Below are positions 1-5,632 of a DNA stretch of 6,023 bases, piece after piece (the stretch's first letter is position 1; every line of letters begins with the position of its first letter). Position numbers and translations under genes: made by a program. This stretch comes from Thermomicrobiaceae bacterium (GTDB lineage: Bacteria > Chloroflexota > Chloroflexia > Thermomicrobiales > Thermomicrobiaceae), in assembly GCA_007123655.1 (NCBI GenBank), contig SKKR01000246.1, positions 1-6,023 on the forward strand, read 5' to 3'. A model generated the notes under the pieces. The model had not been told where the DNA came from, made no database searches, and saw only the letters and a program-made list of their open reading frames with translations.

Positions 1-2
1 TC

Positions 3-959
3 GTTGACGATGTCATTGACTACCAGCTCGCCCCGGATGGCCGCTGGGACGGCCCGTTCGGCTCGGTGACGATGCAACTGCATCACGGCTGGGTGGACGG
101 TGAAGAGGTCACCTTCGTTCGGACTGACGCGTCAGAGGAAGAGTTCGCCAGCGAACATGGCCTGGTCTATGTGCCACTCATGGCAAACGCCCTTGATGAG
201 CCCGGAAGCTTCGCCGATCTCTACCTCTTCGAGGACGGTCACGACGATCAGCGGCCCGTCATGAGTGTTTCACCGGCCGACGGCGAGAACTTCACCCCTG
301 CGTTCAGAATTCACTATGTGAGCGGAGCCGGAGAACTGGACGAACCGCTGACGTCGGTACAGGAAGTCCTCGACGCTGATGTCGACGTGGAGCAGACGGA
401 CATCATCGTGAACTATCCAGTCGTCACCTGGCCCGGTGGTCAGATCGCGGTCGACGAAGACAAAGTCGAAGCGCTGGGGGGTGGGCAGCTCATCGAGGAT
501 CCGGACCTGGAGAATGGACAGGTCACGCTGAAGCTTCACCAGTGCTACCCCGGCAGCCGGTACATCATCACGGACACGTCGATGCTGCCGATGGCGCCAA
601 TGATGGGCGCGGGAGAGGCGGAAGCGAGCGGGTTGTTAATCGAAGCCGGCGCGGTCGCGCCGATCACGATCTTCGTCAACGGGCTCGAGGGTACCGGCGC
701 GATGGGATTCCAGCCCGGGATCTTCAACACAGACGCCGGGGACCCCGCGTGGAGTCCATTCTGGGAACACTTTGCGGTCGAATGGGTGGAACCGGACGAA
801 GCGGTCGCGGTTACGTCACAACAACAGCTCGATGAACTGGTCGACGAAGGCGATCTCATCCGGTACGGCGGTGTCCCGGACACTGATCCGGAGACGTTCG
901 TCGTTAACTGCTCGGTTCCGATCCTGGCTCCGGTGACCTGGGAGCCCCCGGAAGAATAA
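3..959 (+). CDS. DUF7482-like conserved hypothetical protein, 5' end outside window
   Basis: The reading frame is open from the first complete codon at base 3, so the true start probably lies left of the window. A GTG at 66 is the first in-frame candidate start here, but the coding-like sequence before it (VIDYQLAPDGRWDG, FGS) reads as part of the same domain. About 318 residues are visible, ending in TAA. Recognisable blocks are FVRTDAS, LVYVPLM, NYPVVTWPGG, LGGGQLI, HQCYPGSRYIITD, APMMG, MGFQPGIF, PAWSPFW and a C-terminal VNCSVPILAP. From memory these match a conserved family of unknown function (DUF7482) found in Chloroflexota and actinobacteria; I could not check this. The protein is acidic, has no membrane segment in the visible part, and has one Cys in each of two conserved blocks. 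No enzymatic function can be assigned. It converges on the gene at 1073-1411 and is followed by two hairpins. Confidence 0.85.
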   Translation, partial: VDDVIDYQLAPDGRWDGPFGSVTMQLHHGWVDGEEVTFVRTDASEEEFASEHGLVYVPLMANALDEPGSFADLYLFEDGHDDQRPVMSVSPADGENFTPAFRIHYVSGAGELDEPLTSVQEVLDADVDVEQTDIIVNYPVVTWPGGQIAVDEDKVEALGGGQLIEDPDLENGQVTLKLHQCYPGSRYIITDTSMLPMAPMMGAGEAEASGLLIEAGAVAPITIFVNGLEGTGAMGFQPGIFNTDAGDPAWSPFWEHFAVEWVEPDEAVAVTSQQQLDELVDEGDLIRYGGVPDTDPETFVVNCSVPILAPVTWEPPEE

Positions 960-974
960 CAGCGCGACCAGCTC

Positions 975-998
975 ACCCCGTCACGCGCTTGGCGGGGT
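975..998 (+). terminator. Hairpin in the convergent gap, weak terminator candidate
   Basis: ACCCCGTC (975-982) pairs with GGCGGGGT (991-998), eight pairs including one G-U, around an 8-base loop. It begins 16 bases after the stop of the left gene. The downstream bases are pyrimidine-rich (CCCTTTCCTCC) but form no true T run, so this is only a plausible terminator for the plus-strand gene. Confidence 0.35.
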
Positions 999-1020
999 AT
1001 GGTCCCTTTCCTCCAGGCCT

Positions 1021-1044
1021 GGCGCGGATCGGCGGATCCGCGCC
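1021..1044. terminator. Strong 10-bp hairpin between convergent genes
   Basis: GGCGCGGATC (1021-1030) pairs perfectly with GATCCGCGCC (1035-1044) around the tetraloop GGCG. It lies midway between the plus-strand gene ending at 959 and the minus-strand gene ending at 1073, where transcription from both sides should end. On the plus strand the following bases are moderately T-rich (CCTTCTTC); on the minus strand there is no T run. It could act as a bidirectional transcription block or RNA 3'-end stabiliser. Confidence 0.5.
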
Positions 1045-1072
1045 TCGCCTTCTTCGGGCTCGCGGCTCACGG

Positions 1073-1411
1073 CTACGACGAGCGGGATTTCAGCAGCGTC
1101 CGCAGCACCAGCAACAGGACAACCGCGACGATCTGACCGCCCAGAATCACCTTGTTGACGTCGATCGCAGGCTGCCAGGAAACGTTGCCGTCTTTGATGA
1201 CGTAGACGCCCAGCGCCTGGGCGTTGACACCGTACCCAACCCCGGAGCCACCCGAACCTTCGTCATCCTGGCCACCACCGCCGCCACCGCCACCGGCAAC
1301 TCTGGCAACCGGGATGATTGTCATGCCGTCCTTCTCGATCGGTTCACCGAAAACGCGCTGAACAGTCATCGAATCACGCGCCTGAGAGAGTATTTCCTGG
1401 ACGTTGACCAC
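1073..1411 (-). CDS. GerW/YtfJ-family protein with C-terminal membrane segment
   Basis: A 112-residue protein with the hallmarks of the sporulation protein YtfJ/GerW family. An N-terminal helix (VNVQEILSQARDSM) is followed by RVFGEPIEKDGMTIIPVARV (residues 19-38), a glycine-rich segment (about 40-59, including eight consecutive Gly), and then YGVNAQALGVYVIKDGNVSW. Residues about 88-105 (VILGGQIVAVVLLLVL) form a hydrophobic, probably membrane-spanning helix before a basic tail. In Bacillus the relative GerW takes part in spore germination, but the family also occurs in non-sporulating lineages where its role is unknown. I chose the GTG at 1411 over the GTG at 1420. An AGGAG at 1423-1419 lies 7 bases before 1411 but abuts 1420, leaving no spacing. 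It stands alone, divergent from 1580-1975 and convergent with the left gene. Confidence 0.85.
   Translation of the reverse strand: MVNVQEILSQARDSMTVQRVFGEPIEKDGMTIIPVARVAGGGGGGGGQDDEGSGGSGVGYGVNAQALGVYVIKDGNVSWQPAIDVNKVILGGQIVAVVLLLVLRTLLKSRSS
1271..1294 (-). repeat. GGY triplet tract encoding eight glycines
   Basis: Eight successive GGT/GGC codons inside the GerW/YtfJ-like gene encode residues 40-47. Glycine-rich stretches are normal at this place in the family, so the tract is probably functional protein sequence. Such a triplet run can change length by slippage. Confidence 0.7.
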
Positions 1412-1449
1412 AGCTTGCACTCCTTTGCTTCATGCCGAAATCTCACCCG

Positions 1450-1480
1450 ATTTTACCGACAGACCTGGTTTCGAGGTCCA
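1450..1480 (-). promoter_or_regulatory. Candidate promoter for the GerW/YtfJ-like gene
   Basis: On the minus strand TAAAAT (1455-1450, five of six matches to the -10 consensus) is preceded by TGGACC (1480-1475, four of six to -35) with a 19-base spacer, longer than ideal. Transcription would start near 1443, giving a leader of about 30 bases that includes the AGGAG site. The -10 element is good and the -35 weak. Confidence 0.35.
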
Positions 1481-1529
1481 CAGCACTCTGAATACCCGTG
1501 TAGCAATTCCGCACCAGCCTGAGCACCTC

Positions 1530-1538
1530 TGCTAGCAT
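1530..1538 (+). promoter_or_regulatory. Possible extended -10 element upstream of 1580
   Basis: TGCTAGCAT (1530-1538) fits an extended -10 (TGn plus four of six consensus bases) about 40 bases before the GTG start at 1580. No recognisable -35 lies at the proper distance, so the call is weak. Confidence 0.22.
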
Positions 1539-1579
1539 TAAGCGTCGAACGGACTGCAGGATACGGACGGGATACGCGG

Positions 1580-1975
1580 GTGCGACTGAGCTACCATTCG
1601 GACGAAAACACGCTGAGGCTGACGCTCGATCACCCGTCAGAGCCGGCCGTCGACTGCCTGGAGATGGACGGGATGATCGACATCGCCGAGCAGGGGCGAC
1701 TGGTTGGAATCGAGATCGATACTGGAGGCATCGATCTCGTGCGAATCATGGCTCCATGGCTGGAGAACGAGGTAGCCGGGCGTTACGTGGAGCTAGAGAG
1801 CGACGCGGTCTACGTCACCCTGACCACCCCGGATGAACGAATACCGGCGCAGCATATCCGCACCGCTGGACTCCGCCTTCGCATGGATCTCGACAGGGCC
1901 GGGCACCTCGCAGGCATCGCGATCCCTCGCCGCGGAAACGGCTACGAGATTTCGTTCCCGAGTGGTAACCAGTGA
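1580..1975 (+). CDS. Tandem DUF2283-like protein
   Basis: A 131-residue soluble protein starting at GTG and ending in TGA. The N-terminus (MRLSYHSDENTLRLTL, then a strand, then GRLVGIEI at residues 39-46) follows the pattern of the small DUF2283 family: L-x-Y-D, a strand, and D-x-x-G-x-L-V-G-I-E-I. The second half repeats the scheme. Residues 69-83 (YVELESDAVYVTLTT) align with residues 3-17, and DLDRAGHLAGIAI (103-115) aligns with DIAEQGRLVGIEI (34-46). It therefore looks like an internal duplication, about twice a usual DUF2283 protein. DUF2283 proteins have no established biochemical role. A GGACGG 9 bases upstream is only a weak ribosome site, and I found no better start. The gene is monocistronic, with the next plus-strand bases non-coding or doubtful. 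Confidence 0.8.
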   Translation: MRLSYHSDENTLRLTLDHPSEPAVDCLEMDGMIDIAEQGRLVGIEIDTGGIDLVRIMAPWLENEVAGRYVELESDAVYVTLTTPDERIPAQHIRTAGLRLRMDLDRAGHLAGIAIPRRGNGYEISFPSGNQ

Positions 1976-1986
1976 TGGCAACCGGA

Positions 1987-2003
1987 CCGGCCCGGAGGGC
2001 CGG
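1987..2003. terminator. Short GC hairpin after the DUF2283-like gene
   Basis: CCGGCCC (1987-1993) and GGGCCGG (1997-2003) form a perfect 7-bp stem with a GGA loop, 11 bases after the stop at 1975. No T run follows on either strand. It is a possible factor-assisted terminator or 3'-end stabiliser. It also lies downstream of the minus-strand operon that ends at 2168, but 165 bases away. Confidence 0.4.
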
Positions 2004-2025
2004 AGAACTGGGTCTGCGAGATTGA

Positions 2026-2166
2026 ATGAGTACCCGTTGCTTGCAGGAGATCGTCCTCGTCTGCGACTCGGACGTGCAGCCGTGCAAATCCCTGGGGCGG
2101 ACTCCGGCACTAATCGGCCGTGATCTGTGGCGGATCTTCGTAGCCGCGACGTCACTCGATCATTGA
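2026..2166 (+). CDS. Doubtful 46-codon ORF in a convergent gap
   Basis: An ATG at 2026 opens a frame of 46 codons (MSTRCLQEIVLVC, then DSDVQPCKSLG, ending in FVAATSLDH) that fills most of the otherwise gene-free stretch 1976-2167. It stops just before the minus-strand gene end at 2168. Amino-acid composition is not absurd, but there is no clear ribosome binding site and I recognise no family. It may be chance. Apart from this and the hairpin at 1987-2003, I see nothing in the gap. Confidence 0.15.
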   Translation: MSTRCLQEIVLVCDSDVQPCKSLGRTPALIGRDLWRIFVAATSLDH

Positions 2167-2167
2167 G

Positions 2168-2527
2168 TCAGTATGTCAGGATTACCCAGAGACCAATCAC
2201 CAGAGCCACGCCGAATGGCGGTAAACCCGCTACAAGCACGTCCGGATTCCACTGATAGTCCGGCCGTTTGCGTCCGACTTCCTTCGCGAACGCCATCGAG
2301 TGTATTTCGCCGTGTGACTGGAGATTCATGAAGTGTGGCGGGCGGGTGACGGAGCTGCCACCAAGAAATGCCCCGCCGAGCATCGCCAGCCCGGCCAGCG
2401 TCAGGAAAACGATCGCCAGGAGATGCCAGCCGACCTCCGGGAAAAACATCGTCGCCAGGTATCCAAGACCCGATGAAGCCGCGGAGAGCGCTATTCCAAA
2501 TAGAATTGCTTTGACCCACCAACGCAT
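2168..2527 (-). CDS. Small three-helix membrane protein, unknown function
   Basis: A 119-residue integral membrane protein. Hydrophobic segments lie at about 5-28 (AILFGIALSAASSGLGYLA), 33-56 (GWHLLAIVFLTLAGLAML) and 97-118 (VLVAGLPPFGVALVIGLWVI). Between helices 2 and 3 is a polar loop of about 40 residues (SVTRPPHFMNLQSHGEIHS, FAKEVGRKRPD) with three His. The N-terminus MRWWVK has one positive patch. I do not recognise a named family. The ATG at 2527 is forced, since an in-frame TGA lies two codons before it, and it has no visible ribosome binding site. It starts 13 bases after the second stop of the OsmC-family frame, so translation is probably coupled to that gene. It is the last gene of the minus-strand operon. 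Confidence 0.75.
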   Translation of the reverse strand: MRWWVKAILFGIALSAASSGLGYLATMFFPEVGWHLLAIVFLTLAGLAMLGGAFLGGSSVTRPPHFMNLQSHGEIHSMAFAKEVGRKRPDYQWNPDVLVAGLPPFGVALVIGLWVILTY

Positions 2528-2540
2528 CGTACGTCAATGA

Positions 2541-2957
2541 TCAGCGCTGAGACTGCACCGCGATGTTGACCGGGACCGCAACTGCGGTCGCACGATAAAG
2601 CGGTCAGCGCTCTTTCCAGATGTCGACGAGGTGCGTTGCCTGATCCTGACTCACCCCGTAGAGCACGAATGTCATATCGATACGCTCGAGATCCGGTGTC
2701 GGCGCGTCGTCACTCCGGAACGCTCCGATTTCGACCTCGATGCGGTTCAGATCGATCCCTTCGTCCCGGGCCGCTCCCTCGATGAGCGTTACGCCGCACG
2801 ACGAGATCCCGACAACGAACGCCTCGCCAGTCGTCACTTCTTCACCGACTCCAGGACTGTCCAGGATGAAGTGGTGGTTCCGCACCTGATTCAGGCTGCG
2901 TTGAAAGACGCCGCTACTCGCTGAACGAGCGGCATAGCGTGGTTGCTCTTCGGCCAA
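2541..2957 (-). CDS. OsmC-family protein, probable selenoprotein (Sec118 at in-frame TGA)
   Basis: OsmC/Ohr-family proteins are thiol peroxidases acting on organic hydroperoxides through two cysteines. The first is present as Cys54 in FVVGISSCGVTLIEGAA. Then come RIEVEIGAF (72-80), RIDMTFVLYGVS (92-103) and the helix DQATHLVDIWKER (105-117). At codon 118 (2606-2604) there is TGA, followed in frame by PLYRATAVAVPVNIAV and a second TGA at 2543-2541. Family members read C-P-hydrophobic-Y-R here, so TGA replaces exactly the second redox Cys. The Cys54-to-118 spacing of 64 is close to the 66 I recall for E. coli OsmC (Cys59/Cys125). Readthrough gives 138 residues, normal length; stopping gives a 117-residue fragment lacking the last strands. 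TGA is a real stop elsewhere here (1975, 2168, 2541), so this is not a recoded genome. The TTG start at 2957 has GGAGG five bases upstream (2967-2963), 15 bases after the aceE-like stop. Alternatives are a nonsense mutation or a sequencing error. Confidence 0.85.
2567..2606 (-). promoter_or_regulatory. Candidate bacterial SECIS hairpin at the OsmC UGA
   Basis: Counting the U of UGA as 1 in the minus-strand RNA, UGACCG (1-6, bases 2606-2601) pairs with CGGUCA (35-40, 2572-2567). Inside it, GACCGC (18-23, 2589-2584) pairs with GCGGUC (28-33, 2579-2574) around the loop AGUU (2583-2580). All twelve pairs are Watson-Crick. The 5' side has an 11-base bulge (CUUUAUCGUGC), the 3' side one base. Bacterial SECIS rules as I recall them ask for an apical loop roughly 16-37 bases from the UGA with a G among its first two bases; here there are 20 bases and the loop begins A-G, followed by U. 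SelB would bind the upper hairpin and deliver Sec-tRNA. An alternative pairing exists, because GACCGC occurs twice (2605-2600 and 2589-2584). Confidence 0.7.
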
Positions 2958-2972
2958 AGGCCCCTCCCTGTC

Positions 2973-5420
2973 CTAGACTCCGTCGCGCCGGTCAAGCGCG
3001 GCAAAGGCCGCGATCGATATGTGCTCCGGGTCGATCTCGTAGTGGTGATATAGCTCGCCAAGCGTGCCTGACTGGCCGAACGCATCCACGCCAAGCGCGG
3101 TCACCGGCGCACCATACACGCTGCCAAGCCAGGCGAGCGTATGCGATGCGCCGTCCAGGACGGTCACGATCGGGGCATGACGCTCATCGCCGGGGATAAG
3201 CGTGTTCAGGTGCATGTCCGGCTCCGGGCCATCGATGACCCCGGCATCCCAGCGCTGCCACTCGCGCCACTGTTTGAATATCTGCTGGGCGGACGTCAGA
3301 TTGAGCACATTCGCGGCGATACCTTCGCGATGCAGAATGGCGGCCGCTTCGATCGCCTCCGGAACCATGACGCCCGTCGCCACGATCTGCACGGTGTCTC
3401 GAGGGTCGGTATCTGGGGCGTCCAGCCTGCTGTCAACAATCCGATACCCGCCTGCCAGCACCTGTCGTCTCAGTTCGTCCTGGCCGAACCGGTCCAGCGG
3501 CGCGGAGAGCAGGGTCTGATCGATCGTCCGCGTGGAAAGCCGCAGGTAGGTGGACTCGCCGCTCTCCCGGTCGCAACACTGACGCATACCTTCCAGCAGG
3601 GCCCATTCCATCTCCTGGGCGAAGCACGGCTCATAGGAACGCAAGCCGGGCAGTTCGATGCCGATCGACGGCGTTATCGTAGACTGGTGCGCGCCACCTT
3701 CCGGCGCCAGGGTAATACCCGATGGCGTACCGGCGAATATCATCTTCGTGTCCGAGTAGACGCTGTAGACCAGGGCGTCCATCCCGCGCAGCACAAATGG
3801 ATCGTAGACGGTTCCGATGGGGAAGAGCAGTTGTCCGTTCAGTTCGTGCGAGAGCCCCAGCATTCCGAGCAGCGAGAACAGGTTCATCTCCGAGATGCCG
3901 AGTTCGATGTGCTGACCGGCCGGCTTCGGCTCCCAGCGAAGCAGTTTCGGGGCGCCATCATCGTCTTCATCGTAGCTCGGCGCCTCACTGAGCGCGAACA
4001 CCCCGGTCTTGTTGATCCAGCCACCCAGATTGGTCGAAATGGAAACATCCGGCGACACCGTGACGATGCGTTTGCCGACGTTCTCCAGGTCGGCAAGCTG
4101 CGTCAGCAGGCGGCCGAACGACTCCTGGGTCGAGGCCTGTTTCAACCGGGAGTGGCCGACGTGCACGGGCACCTGCTCGGCAGAAACCGCCGGTGTCCGT
4201 TCCTCAGGATCCCCGAAGAGCCGCTCCCGTGCTTCCTGACAGAGCTGATCTTCGGACGAGCCCTCCGGGAACCGTTCCCAGGACGACTCCTCCTCGATCC
4301 CGAGCTGCTCGCGAAGCTCTTCGATCTGGTCATCTTTCATGATGGCTGAGTGGTTGAGCGCGTCGCCGTAAAAGGGCATATTCCAGCCCTTGATCGTGTA
4401 GCAGAAGATGACGGTCGGCTGATCCGACGGCCGCAGGCCCTCCTTGAAGATATCGATCAGGTCCTGCATGTCGTGCCCGCCCAGGTTGGCGAGAAGACCC
4501 GGGAGTTCGTCGTCCGGCACGTCACGAATGGCCGACTCGATGCCCGGATTGTGAACGCCGCGGAAATTGATCAGCCGGGGCCGCAGTTTCTTGCCCGGGA
4601 GTCGGATCAGTGTCTGATACTCTTCGTTCTCCATGGCATCGATCGCCCGGCGAAGGGATGGACCACCTGGCCGGGCAAACACCTCCCGGAGCGAGCGCCC
4701 GTACTTGGCCTCGAGCACCCGCCAGCCCGACTCGGCGAAATGCCCTTTCATCTCGCCGGCGCGGATTCCGGGAATTACCCGGTCCAGGCTCTGCCGGTTC
4801 AGATCAACGATCCAGAGGACGTTGCCGGCGGGAGCCAGCGCCTCTTCGATTACCGCCTCCCAGATGTTGCCCTCATCGAGTTCGGCATCTCCGATGAATG
4901 AAATGAACCGACGGGAGGTCACGTCTTCAAAGTGTGTGCGCGCGTAGGAATGCCCGAGCGCGGCGAATGCAGGGGCCACCGCGCCGTGCCCCACGGATCC
5001 CGTGGAGAAGTCGACCGGAAAGGGATCCTTCGTCCGGCTGGGATAGGCCTGGAGCCCCTTGTAGCCACGCAGGGTGGTCAGATACTCTCGATCGAGATTC
5101 CCGAGCAGGTACTGGATGGCGTGCAGAACCGGAGACGCGTGCGGCTTGATCGAAATCCGATCCCCCCGCTGCAAGGCGTGGAAATAGAGCGCGGTCATGA
5201 TCGTGACCGCGGAGGCACAGGACGCCTGGTGCCCGCCGACTTTGATTCCGTCCGGGTTCGGACGGACGTTGTTGGCGTGGTGGATGCTGAGTGCGCTCAA
5301 CCAGAGTACACGCCTCTGGATTGCCTCAAGATTGGAAAGGTGCTCGTCTTCCAGTGGCGGTGCACCGACCGCAACGCCGGTAATGTCAACAGGTTCGTCC
5401 ATCTGTGACGCATAGGACAT
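2973..5420 (-). CDS. AceE-type (homodimeric) pyruvate dehydrogenase E1 / transketolase-like enzyme
   Basis: An 815-residue thiamine-diphosphate enzyme of the single-chain E1 (AceE) family, somewhat shorter than E. coli AceE (887). Aligned by eye with AceE, it has GGHQAS (62-67, His64 for His106), KPHASP (92-97, His94 for His142), the cofactor/Mg motif GDAELDEGN (177-185) ending at Asn208 in IVDLN, ENEEYQT (264-270), LGGHD (313-317), YTIKGW (341-346), NHSAIM (356-361, His357 for His407), catalytic Glu511 in LGISEMN, and EGGAHQS (574-580, His578 for His640). The C-terminus has GVDAFGQSGTLGELYHHYEID, the usual AceE ending. Expected reaction: decarboxylation of a 2-oxoacid (pyruvate most likely) with transfer of the acyl group to a lipoyl E2. 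No E2 or E3 gene is in the window, so the substrate is uncertain. The family's GDG is GDA here. ATG at 5420 has AAGGGG nine bases upstream. It heads or nearly heads the minus-strand operon. Confidence 0.88.
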   Translation of the reverse strand: MSYASQMDEPVDITGVAVGAPPLEDEHLSNLEAIQRRVLWLSALSIHHANNVRPNPDGIKVGGHQASCASAVTIMTALYFHALQRGDRISIKPHASPVLHAIQYLLGNLDREYLTTLRGYKGLQAYPSRTKDPFPVDFSTGSVGHGAVAPAFAALGHSYARTHFEDVTSRRFISFIGDAELDEGNIWEAVIEEALAPAGNVLWIVDLNRQSLDRVIPGIRAGEMKGHFAESGWRVLEAKYGRSLREVFARPGGPSLRRAIDAMENEEYQTLIRLPGKKLRPRLINFRGVHNPGIESAIRDVPDDELPGLLANLGGHDMQDLIDIFKEGLRPSDQPTVIFCYTIKGWNMPFYGDALNHSAIMKDDQIEELREQLGIEEESSWERFPEGSSEDQLCQEARERLFGDPEERTPAVSAEQVPVHVGHSRLKQASTQESFGRLLTQLADLENVGKRIVTVSPDVSISTNLGGWINKTGVFALSEAPSYDEDDDGAPKLLRWEPKPAGQHIELGISEMNLFSLLGMLGLSHELNGQLLFPIGTVYDPFVLRGMDALVYSVYSDTKMIFAGTPSGITLAPEGGAHQSTITPSIGIELPGLRSYEPCFAQEMEWALLEGMRQCCDRESGESTYLRLSTRTIDQTLLSAPLDRFGQDELRRQVLAGGYRIVDSRLDAPDTDPRDTVQIVATGVMVPEAIEAAAILHREGIAANVLNLTSAQQIFKQWREWQRWDAGVIDGPEPDMHLNTLIPGDERHAPIVTVLDGASHTLAWLGSVYGAPVTALGVDAFGQSGTLGELYHHYEIDPEHISIAAFAALDRRDGV

Positions 5421-5424
5421 AACG

Positions 5425-5583
5425 TTATTCCCCTTTGCACCAACACGGTGTACGCGGGCAGGTGAGACTGTCGGACGTATGCCACCGCAGCTTCTGGCCG
5501 CATTCTACGTCAGCCCGGGCACCCCGACAATGCGCGCACGCCCTTTCGAAGCACTGAAACTGCCGGCCCTCCGGTTCGATCAT
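5425..5583 (-). CDS. Possible cysteine-rich 52-residue protein
   Basis: The ATG at 5583 opens 52 codons ending in a TAA four bases before the aceE-like ATG, so the stop overlaps the leader carrying that gene's ribosome site. The product has seven cysteines in 52 residues: QCFERACAHCRG (Cys 11, 16, 19), VECGQ (28), LTCPRTPCWCKGE (42, 47, 49). This spacing could bind a metal or be a zinc-ribbon-like fold. The start has no clear ribosome site; a longer in-frame version would begin at 5676 but would run back through the promoter of the divergent gene. G+C at third positions is roughly 70 percent by hand count. I recognise no family. It may be a real small protein, a leader peptide coupling to the next gene, or chance. 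Confidence 0.4.
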   Translation of the reverse strand: MIEPEGRQFQCFERACAHCRGARADVECGQKLRWHTSDSLTCPRTPCWCKGE

Positions 5584-5604
5584 CGTACGGACACGGCACT
5601 GGCC

Positions 5605-5632
5605 TTGACATTCAGGCACAGCGTGATAGAGT
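5605..5632 (+). promoter_or_regulatory. Sigma-70-type promoter of the gene at 5675
   Basis: A perfect TTGACA (5605-5610) is followed after 16 bases by TAGAGT (5627-5632, four of six), preceded by TG one base upstream (5624-5625), an extended -10 arrangement. Transcription would start near 5639, giving a leader of about 36 bases carrying AAGGGAG at 5661-5667. Confidence 0.65.

Noticed and set aside
989..1522. 177-codon plus-strand ORF over the GerW/YtfJ-like gene
   Set aside because: Antisense to a recognised family member, running through the convergent hairpin and the divergent promoter region; low-complexity Arg/Gln/His-rich product.
2060..2110. tRNA-like bases (TGCAAATCCC resembling a T-arm)
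   Set aside because: No 5-bp T stem, no acceptor stem and no anticodon arm could be formed around it.
1793..2155. 120-codon minus-strand ORF overlapping the DUF2283-like gene and the gap
   Set aside because: Arg/Ser/Pro-rich shadow translation opposite a better coding frame, with no family resemblance.
2160..2537. 125-codon minus-strand ORF in another frame over the membrane-protein gene
   Set aside because: The 119-residue frame gives three clean membrane helices; this frame gives a Gly/Arg/Trp-rich mixed sequence typical of a shadow.
2541..2606. Genome-wide reassignment of TGA to an amino acid
   Set aside because: Several other frames here end sensibly at TGA (1975, 2168, 2541), and Trp is encoded by TGG throughout.
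2604..2957. OsmC-family gene as a simple truncated pseudogene
   Set aside because: Not excluded, but less likely. The frame and family motifs continue undamaged beyond the TGA, the TGA sits at the catalytic Cys, and a SECIS-like hairpin and tight operon spacing coincide.
3141..4349. 402-codon plus-strand ORF opposite the aceE-like gene, continued in the same frame at 4350-4901 and 4932-5408
   Set aside because: It is the antisense frame of a high-GC gene, where stops are rare. The minus strand encodes a full AceE-like protein with its active-site residues, and the antisense product shows no recognisable domain.
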